In this document: one piece after another, positions 7,336-16,854 of the stretch
Layout of the letters: every line of letters starts with the position of its first letter
Numbering within the stretch: position 1 is the first letter of the stretch
DNA from: Arcobacter vandammei
GTDB taxonomy: Bacteria; Campylobacterota; Campylobacteria; Campylobacterales; Arcobacteraceae
Reading direction: 5' to 3'
Length of the DNA stretch: 64,000 bases
NCBI RefSeq assembly: GCF_016106035.1
Contig: NZ_JADKPZ010000003.1
Coordinates: 103,512-167,511, forward strand
Program-made: the position numbers and the translations under genes
The notes under the pieces: generated by a model
Database searches by the model: none
Seen by the model: the letters and a program-made list of their open reading frames with translations, nothing else
What the model was told of the DNA's origin: nothing

Positions 7336-9234
7336 TTATTTATAAGATTTATTTTTATACATATCATCTAAAATATAAATCAAAGCTAAAGCTTCTTTTT
7401 GTAAATTTTCATTATTTGGAATCTCTACTAATTTTTTATCTTTATATTCGTAAGTTTTACTAGGTAGATTTGGTACTAAAATAGATATGTTATCCCCTTT
7501 TCTATAAGCATAAGTTTCATCAAAAATCATTAAGTTTATATCTTGTTTGTTGTCTTTAAATATAGAATTTCCTAAAATAGGGTAAGATAAATCAATTCCT
7601 ATTAAATCCAAAGCAGTTGCTAAAACATCAGGTTGTGAGCTAAGTCTTTCAACAATTTGAGGTTTAATATCTTGGCTTACAATAACTGCTGGTATTTGAA
7701 ACATATCAATAGGTACAACTTGATCCCCATAAACTCTTACATTATGGTCAGCAACTACAACAAAAACTGTATTTTTATAGTAAGCTTCTTGTTTTGCTAG
7801 TTCAAACAGTTTTCCTATTGCAAAATCTGCATATTTTATAGCATTTTCAGCACTTTGCTTTGGAATATTTTTTTCAAACTCTATTTTTCCATCTGGAAGT
7901 TCAAAAGGCATATGATTTGATGAGCTAAACATAACAGTTACAAAATTTTCGCCATTTTTTGAGTAGTTTTTAAACATCTCATTTGCTTTTATCACTAAAT
8001 CTTCATCACTAACTCCCCAAGTACTTTTAAAAGTTGGATTTTCATAATCTTTTTCTTCAATTACTTTATCAAATCCATTTCCTAAGTACCAACTTTTCAT
8101 ATTATCAAACCTAGCTTCTCCACCATAAATAAAGCTTGATTTATAACCATATGGTTTTAATAAAGTTGCTACTGTAAAATAGTCGTGTTGAGATTTATTT
8201 CTTTTTACAACTTCGTTTCCTGTTATTGGTAAAGTTCCACTAGTTAAGGCTGCAAGTCCTCTTACACTTCTTGTTCCATTTGAATATAAATTTGTAAAGG
8301 CTATATAATTGTTTGCTAAATTATCCAAATTTGGAGTTAGATTTTGTTTTCCTATAAAACCTGTAAATTGAGCACCCATACTCTCTTGTATAAAAATCAC
8401 AAGATTTTTTTGCTCTTTTTTATCTAAATAAGTTTTTACCTCTCTATAAAATGGTTTAGTTTTATCTTTATAAGAAATTCCCAAAACTTTTGAAACAAGA
8501 TTGTATGCCTCTTCTGTATTCATAATTCCATATTTTTTTACATCACTTTCACTTTTTGCATTTGAATAGTAGGCATAAGCTAAAGAGTGCAAAGAGTTTT
8601 TTGTAATCTCATTTATAACTCTATTTGTACTATATAAAGCATCAGAGATATTTACAGGTCTATGCCCAAAAGATGAACGAATACCAATAAATAAGATTAA
8701 TAAAATAGGTAAAAGTAAAGCAACTCTTGAAAGATAGTTTTGTTCAAAAACCTTTTCAAACTTTATAAAGTTTGATTTTAGGTATATCTTAATAGTAATA
8801 AATATCAGAATAAAAGCAGCGATAAACTCAAATTTATAATCTTTGAAAAGTAATGAAGCAACCTCTTTTGGGTACTCTAAATATTCAATAAACAGATAGT
8901 TTGGTCTTAAATCATATTGTGCAAAAAATGGAAAACTTGCACTTTCAATAAACAGAGTAATAACTAAAAAAGCTAAAATATAAAAGTTTAAAAATTTTGA
9001 GATATATTTTGAAAATATTTTGGGGCTTAAAGCCAAAAAAATCGTGGGAATTACCAAAATTATGAATATTGATATTGTATCCATTCTTAGACCATAGACA
9101 AAAGTAAGCAAACTTTCACTAAAAGAAATATCACTTAATCTATTAAAATAGATAAGATAAAAAAAAGCTCTTCCCAAAAGAAAAAGAGCAACAAAAAGTA
9201 GATAAACTTTAAAAAGTTCCCGAGAAATTGACAT
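7336..9234 (-). CDS. LTA synthase-like membrane sulfatase/phosphotransferase
   Basis: 632 residues. Five membrane helices occupy about the first 210. A periplasmic alkaline-phosphatase-superfamily domain follows (about 265-600), with NLVIFIQESMGAQF (metal-binding Glu), SNGTRSVRGLAAL (probable Thr nucleophile) and VVVADHNVRVYG (metal-binding Asp-His). Gram-negative members of this LtaS-like group modify envelope glycans or lipids, for example phosphoglycerol transferases; the donor and acceptor here are not known. ATG 9234 is preceded by AGAGG. It is divergent from eptA, which carries the same superfamily fold, so the pair form an envelope-modification neighbourhood. Confidence 0.8.
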   Translation of the reverse strand: MSISRELFKVYLLFVALFLLGRAFFYLIYFNRLSDISFSESLLTFVYGLRMDTISIFIILVIPTIFLALSPKIFSKYISKFLNFYILAFLVITLFIESASFPFFAQYDLRPNYLFIEYLEYPKEVASLLFKDYKFEFIAAFILIFITIKIYLKSNFIKFEKVFEQNYLSRVALLLPILLILFIGIRSSFGHRPVNISDALYSTNRVINEITKNSLHSLAYAYYSNAKSESDVKKYGIMNTEEAYNLVSKVLGISYKDKTKPFYREVKTYLDKKEQKNLVIFIQESMGAQFTGFIGKQNLTPNLDNLANNYIAFTNLYSNGTRSVRGLAALTSGTLPITGNEVVKRNKSQHDYFTVATLLKPYGYKSSFIYGGEARFDNMKSWYLGNGFDKVIEEKDYENPTFKSTWGVSDEDLVIKANEMFKNYSKNGENFVTVMFSSSNHMPFELPDGKIEFEKNIPKQSAENAIKYADFAIGKLFELAKQEAYYKNTVFVVVADHNVRVYGDQVVPIDMFQIPAVIVSQDIKPQIVERLSSQPDVLATALDLIGIDLSYPILGNSIFKDNKQDINLMIFDETYAYRKGDNISILVPNLPSKTYEYKDKKLVEIPNNENLQKEALALIYILDDMYKNKSYK

Positions 9235-9339
9235 AAAACCTCTTTGAATTAAAATTAAGTAAAATTTTTTGAAACAATATTAGATATTAATTACAAATTG
9301 GTTACAAAAATAATTGTTTATTTATTAACCTTTTTGATG

Positions 9340-9345
9340 TATAAA
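9340..9345 (+). promoter_or_regulatory. -10 box of the eptA operon
   Basis: TATAAA 29 bases upstream of the TTG start of eptA, in the 139-base divergent region. AAAGG (9362-9366) is the ribosome site that supports the TTG start. Confidence 0.4.
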
Positions 9346-9373
9346 TTCAAAATTTTAATATAAAGGTTTATCT

Positions 9374-10981
9374 TTGAATCCACTCTCTTCTTATAGGCTA
9401 ATACTTTTTAGCTCTACTGTTTTTACTCTATTTTACAACTTTAAATTTTTTAAAGATTTGTTTACTACTTATGGTTTTGCTGGTTTAAATCTACTATATT
9501 TTTTATCAACAGCTATTTTACTTATAGCTTTGATGACTTTGCTGTTTTCAATTTTTGCTTCAAAATATACAACAAAACTTATTTTGATAACTTTGTTTGT
9601 AATTTCGGCATTTACAGCCTATTTTATGGATAGTTACGGTGTTGTGATTGATACAGAGATGATAAGAAACTCTTTGCAAACAAATTTAAATGAGTCAAAA
9701 GATTTATTTAGTTTTAAGCTTATCTTATATGTTATTTTTCTAGCAATTCTTCCTACATATTTGATATATAAGGCAAAAATTGAGTACAAAAGTTTTAAAA
9801 GTGAGCTATTTTCAAGGTTAAAAACTATAATCCTATCTTTACTTGTTATTTTAGTGATAGTGTTTAGTTTTAGTAAATTTTATACCTCTTTTTTTAGAGA
9901 GCATAAATCTCTAAGATACAACATAAATCCGATATATTGGATTTATAGTATTGGAAATTATGTACATAAAACTTTTGATACAGCACCTACAACACTGCAA
10001 GAAATAGGAAAAGATTCAAAAGTAGTTGAGCCAATAGATGAGCCAAAAGAGTTGATTATTTTAGTTGTAGGAGAAACTGCAAGAGCTGATAGATTTTCTC
10101 TAAATGGTTATGCTAAAGAGACAAATCCACTTTTAAAGCAAGAAAACTTAACTAGTTTTACAAATATGTACTCTTGTGGAACTTCAACCGCACACTCTGT
10201 TCCTTGTATGTTTTCAGTATATCCACGAGAGCAATATAACTACAAAAAAGGAATTTCTACACAAAATGTCTTAGATGTCTTAAAAAATACAAAGGATATT
10301 TCTATACTTTGGAGAGACAACAACTCAGATTCAAAAGGAGTAGCTCTTAGAATTGATTATGAGGACTTTAGAACATCAAAAACAAATACAATGTGTGAAG
10401 ATGATGAGTGTAGAGATGAGGGAATGCTTGTAGGTCTTGAAGATTATATAGAAAAAAATAGTGGTAGAGATATTTTAATAGTACTTCACCAAATGGGAAG
10501 CCATGGGCCAGCTTATTATAAAAGATATCCAAAAGAGTTTGAAAAATTTACTCCTGTTTGTAAAACAAATCAGCTAGAAAACTGTACAAAAGAGGAGATA
10601 AATAATGCTTATGACAATACTATTTTATACACAGACTATTTTTTAAGTAAATCTATAAATTTCTTAAAAAAATATTCAAATACTCATGAAGTAGGGCTTG
10701 TTTATATGTCAGACCACGGAGAAAGTCTAGGAGAAAATGGTGTCTATCTTCATGGAATGCCCTATCCTTTTGCTCCAAAAGAGCAAAGAAATGTAGCATC
10801 ACTTATTTGGCTAGGAGATGGAGCTATGGAGCATGAGTATGACAAAGCAAAAATAAATTTGCTTAAAGATAAAGAGCTTTCACAAGACAATCTATTTCAT
10901 ACTCTTTTAGGGCTTTTTGAAGTTGAGACAGAAGTTTATAAAAAAGATATGGATATTTTAAATGATTCAAGAAACGATTAA
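9374..10981 (+). CDS. eptA: Phosphoethanolamine transferase EptA-like
   Basis: 535 residues. Five N-terminal membrane helices (to about 175) precede the periplasmic sulfatase-fold domain, with LVVGETARADRFSLNGY (metal-binding Glu), YSCGTSTAHSVPCMFS (Thr nucleophile), YMSDHGESLGENGVYLHG and the cysteine pairs typical of EptA/EptC. It transfers phosphoethanolamine from phosphatidylethanolamine to lipid A or other acceptors in the inner-membrane periplasmic leaflet. The start is TTG 9374, fitted by AAAGG eight bases upstream. It overlaps the PAP2 phosphatase gene by 20 bases. Helicobacter likewise pairs an EptA with an LpxE lipid A phosphatase, which supports lipid A as the substrate. Confidence 0.87.
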   Translation: MNPLSSYRLILFSSTVFTLFYNFKFFKDLFTTYGFAGLNLLYFLSTAILLIALMTLLFSIFASKYTTKLILITLFVISAFTAYFMDSYGVVIDTEMIRNSLQTNLNESKDLFSFKLILYVIFLAILPTYLIYKAKIEYKSFKSELFSRLKTIILSLLVILVIVFSFSKFYTSFFREHKSLRYNINPIYWIYSIGNYVHKTFDTAPTTLQEIGKDSKVVEPIDEPKELIILVVGETARADRFSLNGYAKETNPLLKQENLTSFTNMYSCGTSTAHSVPCMFSVYPREQYNYKKGISTQNVLDVLKNTKDISILWRDNNSDSKGVALRIDYEDFRTSKTNTMCEDDECRDEGMLVGLEDYIEKNSGRDILIVLHQMGSHGPAYYKRYPKEFEKFTPVCKTNQLENCTKEEINNAYDNTILYTDYFLSKSINFLKKYSNTHEVGLVYMSDHGESLGENGVYLHGMPYPFAPKEQRNVASLIWLGDGAMEHEYDKAKINLLKDKELSQDNLFHTLLGLFEVETEVYKKDMDILNDSRND

Positions 10982-11648
10982 TAGACAAATTATCATTACA
11001 ACTATTTTATTAATAGTTGTAATCTTGCTTTTTGAGTTTACAAATTTTGATATAGATTTTCAAAAGTTTTTTTATAATTTTGAGAATAAAACTTGGTTTG
11101 TATCAAAAGATGAAGCAATAGCAGATTTAATCTTTTATAGTGGGTTTAAAAAATTATTTATTGGCTTTTCTATTTTAGTTGTATTAATAACTATTTTTTT
11201 ATTTTTCAAGAAAATTGGCTTTCTTCAAGAGTATAAAAAAGGTTTATTAATTTTATCTTTATCACTTGTTTTAGTTCCTTCTTTATCTGGATTAAAAAAT
11301 ATTACAAATGTTCCTTGTCCTACTAATATTATAGAGTTTGGTGGCAATTCAATAGATGTAAAAATCCTTGAAAGTTACCCAAAAGATTATATTCAAGAGT
11401 CAAAACATAGATGTTGGCCTGCTGGTCATGCTACAATGGGATTTTCTTTAATGGCACTATATTTTCTATTTAGAACACAAAGAAATAGAAATATTGCTTT
11501 ATTTTTTGGTGTAACTATTGGAATTTTAACGGGTGGTTATAAGATATTAATTGGAGATCACTTTTTAAGTCATACTTTAGTTACTATGTTAGCAGCTTGG
11601 TTAGTTATTTTATTAGTTGCTAAAGTAGTAAATAAAATAAAAGAGTAG
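10962..11648 (+). CDS. PAP2-family phosphatase, possibly lipid A phosphatase
   Basis: 228 residues, six hydrophobic segments. PAP2 signature blocks: KNITNVPCP (Lys present, the usual RP is CP), CWPAGHATMGF (matching PSGH) and GDHFLSHTLVT (catalytic His). It overlaps eptA, suggesting the two act in sequence: in Helicobacter LpxE removes the 1-phosphate and EptA then adds phosphoethanolamine. The order here is the reverse (eptA first). The specific substrate is inferred; a generic undecaprenyl- or phosphatidyl-phosphate phosphatase is the alternative. The gene end lies within a bidirectional terminator. Confidence 0.78.
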   Translation: MIQETINRQIIITTILLIVVILLFEFTNFDIDFQKFFYNFENKTWFVSKDEAIADLIFYSGFKKLFIGFSILVVLITIFLFFKKIGFLQEYKKGLLILSLSLVLVPSLSGLKNITNVPCPTNIIEFGGNSIDVKILESYPKDYIQESKHRCWPAGHATMGFSLMALYFLFRTQRNRNIALFFGVTIGILTGGYKILIGDHFLSHTLVTMLAAWLVILLVAKVVNKIKE

Positions 11649-11667
11649 GTTTATACCTCCTCTTTTA
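11640..11667. terminator. Bidirectional terminator between the PAP2 and dynamin-like genes
   Basis: AAAAGAG, then AGGT-TTAT-ACCT, then CTCTTTT. Both convergent stop codons (11648 and 11651) fall inside the hairpin. It shares its core with the terminator at 7301-7329. Confidence 0.75.
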
Positions 11668-13675
11668 TCTTCTCTAAATCTTTGATTTTTTCTAAATATT
11701 GCTCTTTTTTATTTTTTACAAACTCAATTCTATCTTTATTTATCTCTAAATATTGCTCTTTTGAGTATTTTATAATTTTAAATAGATAGTTTCTTTTTGA
11801 AGTTAAGAAATCTTCGATTTTTTCAAAACCAAAGTTTGCTTTTAATTTTGCAACAATTTCATCTTCTCTTGGGTGTGAAATAGAAAATCTACTTGGCTCT
11901 TTTTTGTATAGCTCTTCGCTTTCACTTATTTGTTGCTCAAAATGAGCAATTGTTGCTTGAGTTGTTTGAATATATGAGTAGGATAAAGCACCATTAAAGT
12001 ATGCAAATTTCTTTCTAAGTGCTGAGATATTTTCTAAAATTGCTTTATGGAAAGTTCTTAAAACATTTTCATAAACTTTTGCAGCAAAGTGTCTTGTATT
12101 TGAAAACTCAATATCTGAAGCTATCTCTCTTTGTTTTCTAATAAGTTCAAAAGGCTCTTGCCACTTTACAACATCATTTTTTATTAGACGATAAACATCT
12201 CTAAATGCCTCATCTGTATCTAATTCTATATTTTTTAAAAGCTTAATTGACCTTTTAAACATTTTATCTACTGTTTGGTCATCATAAAATAGTGCTTTAT
12301 AAACAGCATCGCTATCTATCCAAAAAGTTTCATATTCAAATTTCTCTATTTTTTCACCAAAAAGTGATTTTGACTCTTCAAATCTAAGAGATTTTTTTCT
12401 TTTGATATTTTTAAATGTCTCATTTGCAATTTTTTCCATAACAGCTTCCAAAGAGTTATAGATACTAAAAAGCTCTTTTGAATATCTTTTATGAATATTT
12501 TCAAAAGCTTCATCAACTTTTGTTTCACATGACTCTAAAACATTAACTAAAGCATCATAAACTTTGATTATTGTTTCATACTCTTTTACTAAAATATCAC
12601 AAAAACTTCTTAAATCTTTTTTTATTGCAAACTCTTTAGCTTCTGCTGCTTGTGGTCTTATTGTTGTTTCTATAAAATCTAAAACTTCATTAATATTTGA
12701 GTCTTCCAAAAGTTTTGTATTATGTGAAGTATCACTTTGTTTTATAGATATTATTTTTCTTTTATGCTCATTTAAAAGATTCTCAATAGATATATTGTTC
12801 TCTATATCTTTTGCTAAAAGCTCTTTTTTTAGTTGAGTTAGAAGATTTATATTTTCATCTTCAATTAAAATATCTTTCTCTTTTGCTCTTCCCTCAAGAG
12901 CTTTTATAGCTGAAATTGGTACAACCTTTGCAAAATATTTACTAAATTTATCTTTTACATAGTTTGTTGTAGTTTCAACTTGAGTAGGAGTTAATTTATC
13001 TTTTTGATTTAGTACACAAAGTGATTTATTTTTAAAGTGTTGCATATACTCTTCTAAAACTTGAGCTTCAGATAGTTTTCCTGCATTATCAATCAAAGTT
13101 AGCCAAATAATCCCACCAACATCTTTTAAAACTCTTCTTGTAACATCTGTATCACTTTGAGATTGTGAGTTAAGACCAGGAGTATCTACAAATGAAATCT
13201 CTTTTAAAATTGGCATTGGAGCATAAAGTGTAAGATATTTGATATTTTTCATATCATCTTGTCTTTGGTCTGTAAAATCAGCAATGCTTTCTATTGGAGC
13301 AAATTCTGTTGCCCCTGAATAGTAAGTGATTTTTAGTTTAAACTCTTCACCATAGTTTATAAAGTTTACTTTTGAAGTAACTGGTGTAATTCCTGTTGGA
13401 AGTATATTTCTTGATAAAATAGCATTTAAAAATGTAGATTTTCCTGCACTAAATTGCCCTGTAATTGCAACTTCCATTGGGTATCTTGCCCGTCTTAACT
13501 GCTTATTTAAAATAGATTGGAGTTGAATAGAAGGATGAAATTTTTCATCTAGTAATTTATCAATAGTTTTTTTAATATCACCAACTAAACCATCTTCATA
13601 AATAATCTCTTTTAGGTTATTTTGTTCCTTAAATTCATTTATAAAACTTTTTAATATATTAATATTTGCACTCAT
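11651..13675 (-). CDS. Bacterial dynamin-like GTPase (second of a tandem pair)
   Basis: 674 residues. GTPase domain: G1 ITGQFSAGKSTFLNAIL, a G2 threonine in TGITPVTSKV, G3 VDTPGL, and G4 NQKD (LCVLNQKDKLTP). The remaining about 400 residues are long helices forming the dynamin stalk and trunk, ending in Lys/Glu-rich coiled coil. Such proteins bind and remodel membranes. Campylobacter jejuni carries an equivalent adjacent pair (DLP1/DLP2) known to assemble into a hetero-tetramer, and this pair fits that pattern. The ATG overlaps the stop of the upstream partner by one base (TAATG). Confidence 0.87.
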   Translation of the reverse strand: MSANINILKSFINEFKEQNNLKEIIYEDGLVGDIKKTIDKLLDEKFHPSIQLQSILNKQLRRARYPMEVAITGQFSAGKSTFLNAILSRNILPTGITPVTSKVNFINYGEEFKLKITYYSGATEFAPIESIADFTDQRQDDMKNIKYLTLYAPMPILKEISFVDTPGLNSQSQSDTDVTRRVLKDVGGIIWLTLIDNAGKLSEAQVLEEYMQHFKNKSLCVLNQKDKLTPTQVETTTNYVKDKFSKYFAKVVPISAIKALEGRAKEKDILIEDENINLLTQLKKELLAKDIENNISIENLLNEHKRKIISIKQSDTSHNTKLLEDSNINEVLDFIETTIRPQAAEAKEFAIKKDLRSFCDILVKEYETIIKVYDALVNVLESCETKVDEAFENIHKRYSKELFSIYNSLEAVMEKIANETFKNIKRKKSLRFEESKSLFGEKIEKFEYETFWIDSDAVYKALFYDDQTVDKMFKRSIKLLKNIELDTDEAFRDVYRLIKNDVVKWQEPFELIRKQREIASDIEFSNTRHFAAKVYENVLRTFHKAILENISALRKKFAYFNGALSYSYIQTTQATIAHFEQQISESEELYKKEPSRFSISHPREDEIVAKLKANFGFEKIEDFLTSKRNYLFKIIKYSKEQYLEINKDRIEFVKNKKEQYLEKIKDLEKIKEEV

Positions 13676-16026
13676 TAGTGTAGTCCTTTGATATTTAACA
13701 TAATATTTTCTAATTTTTTTATATTTTTATGAAGATTTATAGATAATTCAGCTTTATTTTTATCATTCTCTTCAAAAGTTTTAATCCTATTTTGAAGACT
13801 CTCTTCTTCATTTTTAAGTCTTTGTTCAAAAGCTTTTAATGGAGCATTTAGAGTATTGAAAAAGTTTTCAATTAAAAGTGAACTAACTTTTTTTGCTTTT
13901 GTTTTAATATCATCTTCAATTCCTTTAAACTGAGTCTTAATAATATCTTCAATAACTCTATCAAGTTCATTTAATCTACCCTCTTTAGAACTTCCAACAG
14001 CAGAAATAATCTGACTTACCATAATTTCATTATTTGAAGTTAAAAACCCACTTTTAAAATCATCTTGGAAAAATCCTCTTGCATCAAAATTCTCATTCTT
14101 ATGTCCTAGAGCAAAACCTAAATCGTGATATTTTTGTTCACATTGCTCCCCAATAGTTTGAGATTTTTTTATAAATTTATATCTATAATCTCTAATTACA
14201 TCAATAATTCCATCTTTTATAGCAGTTTCAACAATCACTTTTACTCTTGCATTTTCTGGTCTTTTTTTAGTTTTTTCTAAAGAGTATCTAGTATCATTTA
14301 CAACTCTTTGTTTTATTACATTTTGTAACTCCAAAAGCTCACTTTGTAGAAATGTTTCTAAAGAATCTATATAAGACTTTGCATCGCCTTTGTAGTAATT
14401 TATATCTTCACTCATAGAAAAAAGGACTCTTTTATTTGACTCTTTTTTCTTATTAAACTCTGCTAATTCAAGCTCTAATTCATCTTTTGATTTATTTAAT
14501 AAAGTTAATTCATAGTTATTAAATGTTACTTGCTTCTCAATTAATCTATTTAATTGAGTTTTTGCTGATTGAATTACTAAATCACCTTTTTGTGAATTTG
14601 TACCAAATAGGCTCTCCATAAGATAGTTTTCTATCTCTAAAATTCCTGTATCTTCCAAGGTAAATCCAGCTTCAAGTGCCTCTTTTTCTCTACCTGTTCG
14701 ATGAAGAAGTGCCATATATCCAGAGATTGGAATAAACTTAATAGTTTTTAAAATATGATCTAGTTGAGAGTCTTTGTTCTGTGCTTTTAATTGTCTTTCA
14801 ATAGATGATTTTGTGTAGTTTATAACTTCTTCAAGATTTTTCTTAGAAACTGTATCAGCTCTAGTAATTACTACTAAAAGTTTTGAGATATTTTGGTATA
14901 AAACAGCATCAATAATAAACTCAACATCTTTTAAAGTTGCACTTTGGCTTACATTCATTAAGTGCATCATCATATCACATTTACTTATATACTCTTTTGT
15001 TATCTCTTCTCTTTGAATAACAGGGTCATCAAGTCCTGGAGTATCAACTATTTCTATACCATCACTTAAAAATTTAAGATTGCTTCCTAATTCTACATAT
15101 TTCACAAGGTTGCATTTTTTTTGGCTATGTTCAGCTGAAGTATATAAAGCTAAATCATTTATATCAACTTCATCAAATCTTGAAACTGGTCTTATGTAAT
15201 TTTTTAGATTTTCACCAAAGACTCTGTTTGTCTCATTTACAAAATCTCTCATACTTTCTAAACTTTTTGCACTCTCTTCTATTTTTTCCCACTCTTTACT
15301 ATCCCAGTAGTAAACTTTTGCATTATCAGTAGGATTGTGTTTAACAATAGTTAAATTTGCAGTTTCAGGAACAACAGCACTTCCTAAAATCTCTTTTCCC
15401 ATAAGTGCATTTAGCATTGTAGATTTTCCAGCATTCATAACACCAGTAATTCCAATAGAGAATTTTTGATTATTTATATAATTATCTACACTATTTAACT
15501 CTTCTTGAACTTCGATATTTGATATTTCATCTTTTAACTCAATAAGAATATTCTCAATATTTTGTTTTAAATCCTTAAATGATGATTTATTTTCATCATC
15601 AATTTTTGATAGATTTAAACTATCTTCATCTTTTAAAGCATCTATTTCTTTGTAATCAAACAAAGAGTGTAGTCTAGTATAGCTATCTTTATCAATAATA
15701 TTTTCATTTTGTAAATATTCAAAACTTTGGTTAATTGTTTCAAGATTTGATTTTGTTTTATTTGCTGAAATAATTTCTATAATATTTTCTTGAATATGAT
15801 AAAACTCATTCGCATTTGCAGGTGTTTTTATCTTTAGTTGTTGGCAAAGAGTTTTAAAAGAAGTAAGATTTATGTACTTCTCATAATTCTTCCTATTTGC
15901 ACTTATAATTAAAGAAAAAATAGTAAAAGTATCAGAATTAAGCTCTATGTGTATTGGCTCTATTTCCAGATTTTTTTCAAAGGTAATTCCGTGGTATAGT
16001 AAAAAATAGTCGTTTGTCAAACTCAT
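13675..16026 (-). CDS. Bacterial dynamin-like GTPase (first of a tandem pair)
   Basis: 783 residues. About 170 N-terminal residues precede the GTPase domain: G1 IGITGVMNAGKSTMLNALMG, G3 IVDTPGLDDP, G4 TRAD (LLVVITRADTVSKK). A long helical region follows, with coiled coil to the end. It probably assembles with the downstream DLP as in Campylobacter, acting on the inner membrane; the physiological role in this group is not settled. The G4 box is TRAD rather than the more common NKxD, which is seen in some dynamin relatives. First gene of a two-gene operon downstream of the frd terminator. Confidence 0.87.
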   Translation of the reverse strand: MSLTNDYFLLYHGITFEKNLEIEPIHIELNSDTFTIFSLIISANRKNYEKYINLTSFKTLCQQLKIKTPANANEFYHIQENIIEIISANKTKSNLETINQSFEYLQNENIIDKDSYTRLHSLFDYKEIDALKDEDSLNLSKIDDENKSSFKDLKQNIENILIELKDEISNIEVQEELNSVDNYINNQKFSIGITGVMNAGKSTMLNALMGKEILGSAVVPETANLTIVKHNPTDNAKVYYWDSKEWEKIEESAKSLESMRDFVNETNRVFGENLKNYIRPVSRFDEVDINDLALYTSAEHSQKKCNLVKYVELGSNLKFLSDGIEIVDTPGLDDPVIQREEITKEYISKCDMMMHLMNVSQSATLKDVEFIIDAVLYQNISKLLVVITRADTVSKKNLEEVINYTKSSIERQLKAQNKDSQLDHILKTIKFIPISGYMALLHRTGREKEALEAGFTLEDTGILEIENYLMESLFGTNSQKGDLVIQSAKTQLNRLIEKQVTFNNYELTLLNKSKDELELELAEFNKKKESNKRVLFSMSEDINYYKGDAKSYIDSLETFLQSELLELQNVIKQRVVNDTRYSLEKTKKRPENARVKVIVETAIKDGIIDVIRDYRYKFIKKSQTIGEQCEQKYHDLGFALGHKNENFDARGFFQDDFKSGFLTSNNEIMVSQIISAVGSSKEGRLNELDRVIEDIIKTQFKGIEDDIKTKAKKVSSLLIENFFNTLNAPLKAFEQRLKNEEESLQNRIKTFEENDKNKAELSINLHKNIKKLENIMLNIKGLH

Positions 16027-16046
16027 TTATTGTCTCTCCTAAATAA

Positions 16047-16082
16047 AAAAAGTTAAATATCACCAATGATATTTAACTTTTT
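16047..16082 (-). terminator. Strong terminator of the frdCAB operon
   Basis: A perfect 16-bp stem with 4-base loop between frdB and the dynamin-like operon, ending in a seven-base T-run on the minus strand. The stem arms are 16047-16062 and 16067-16082. Confidence 0.85.
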
Positions 16083-16094
16083 CTATATTTCATA

Positions 16095-16119
16095 TTTATG
16101 AGAGCTTAACTCTCATAAA
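16095..16119 (-). other. Second hairpin directly after frdB
   Basis: TTTATGAGAG-CTTAA-CTCTCATAAA, a 10-bp perfect stem starting four bases after the frdB stop, upstream of the main terminator and with no T-run of its own. It may protect the frd mRNA 3' end. Confidence 0.5.
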
Positions 16120-16122
16120 TTC

Positions 16123-16854
16123 TTATCTAAGTGCTACTAATTTTCTTCTTAAGTAAGCAATTTTATTTTGAAGTGGTAAATGTTTTGGACAATGGTCTTC
16201 ACAAGCCATTAAAGACATACAACCAAATACTCCATCATCATCTCCAATTAATTCATAGAAATCTTCAGCTGTTCTATTATCGTGCGGATCTATATCAAAT
16301 CTTGCAACTCTATTTAATCCAACTGGTCCAACAAATTTTGGTCTCATTAACATTGTTCCACAAGAAGCAACACAAATTCCACACTCAATACATCTATCAA
16401 GCTCAAATGTATCATTTGCAACTTTTGGATCAACTCTCTCTTCTAGTTTTGAAATATCAACTTCAGTATTTGAGTGAATCCACGACTCAACTCTTTTACT
16501 CATGCTATCCATCCATTTACCAGTATTAACTGATAAATCTTTGATTAATTCAAATGCTGGCATTGGCATTAATTGAAGTTTTCCTGAAGGGTAGTTTGCA
16601 ATTAATGTTCTACAACCAAGTGCTGGTTTTCCATTTACCATCATTCCACAACTTCCGCAGATTCCTGCTCTACAAACGAAGTCAAAAGATAAATCAGGAT
16701 CATAATTTTCTCTAATTTGATTTAATGCAATAAAAAGAGTCATACCAGCTGTCTCTTCTAATTTATACTCTACAAAGTGAGGTTTTGAAACCTTACTTCT
16801 AGGATTATATTTAAGAACTGAAATTGTAATTTCTCTACCTTTTTGCGTACTCAT
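16123..16854 (-). CDS. frdB: Fumarate reductase iron-sulfur subunit
   Basis: 243 residues, close to Wolinella FrdB. The N-terminal [2Fe-2S] domain has [15 protein letters not shown] and a distal Cys in LGCRTL. The C-terminal domain carries [12 protein letters not shown] for [4Fe-4S] and further cysteines in [16 protein letters not shown] for the remaining clusters. It passes electrons from the di-haem cytochrome b subunit (FrdC) to the FAD of FrdA at the cytoplasmic face of the inner membrane. The ATG overlaps the frdA stop by one base. Last gene of frdCAB, followed by two hairpins. It may also work as succinate dehydrogenase. Confidence 0.93.
   Translation of the reverse strand: MSTQKGREITISVLKYNPRSKVSKPHFVEYKLEETAGMTLFIALNQIRENYDPDLSFDFVCRAGICGSCGMMVNGKPALGCRTLIANYPSGKLQLMPMPAFELIKDLSVNTGKWMDSMSKRVESWIHSNTEVDISKLEERVDPKVANDTFELDRCIECGICVASCGTMLMRPKFVGPVGLNRVARFDIDPHDNRTAEDFYELIGDDDGVFGCMSLMACEDHCPKHLPLQNKIAYLRRKLVALR

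Noticed and set aside
12346..12836. ORFs on both strands inside the first dynamin-like gene
   Set aside because: Shadows of a well-supported GTPase gene with low-complexity translations.
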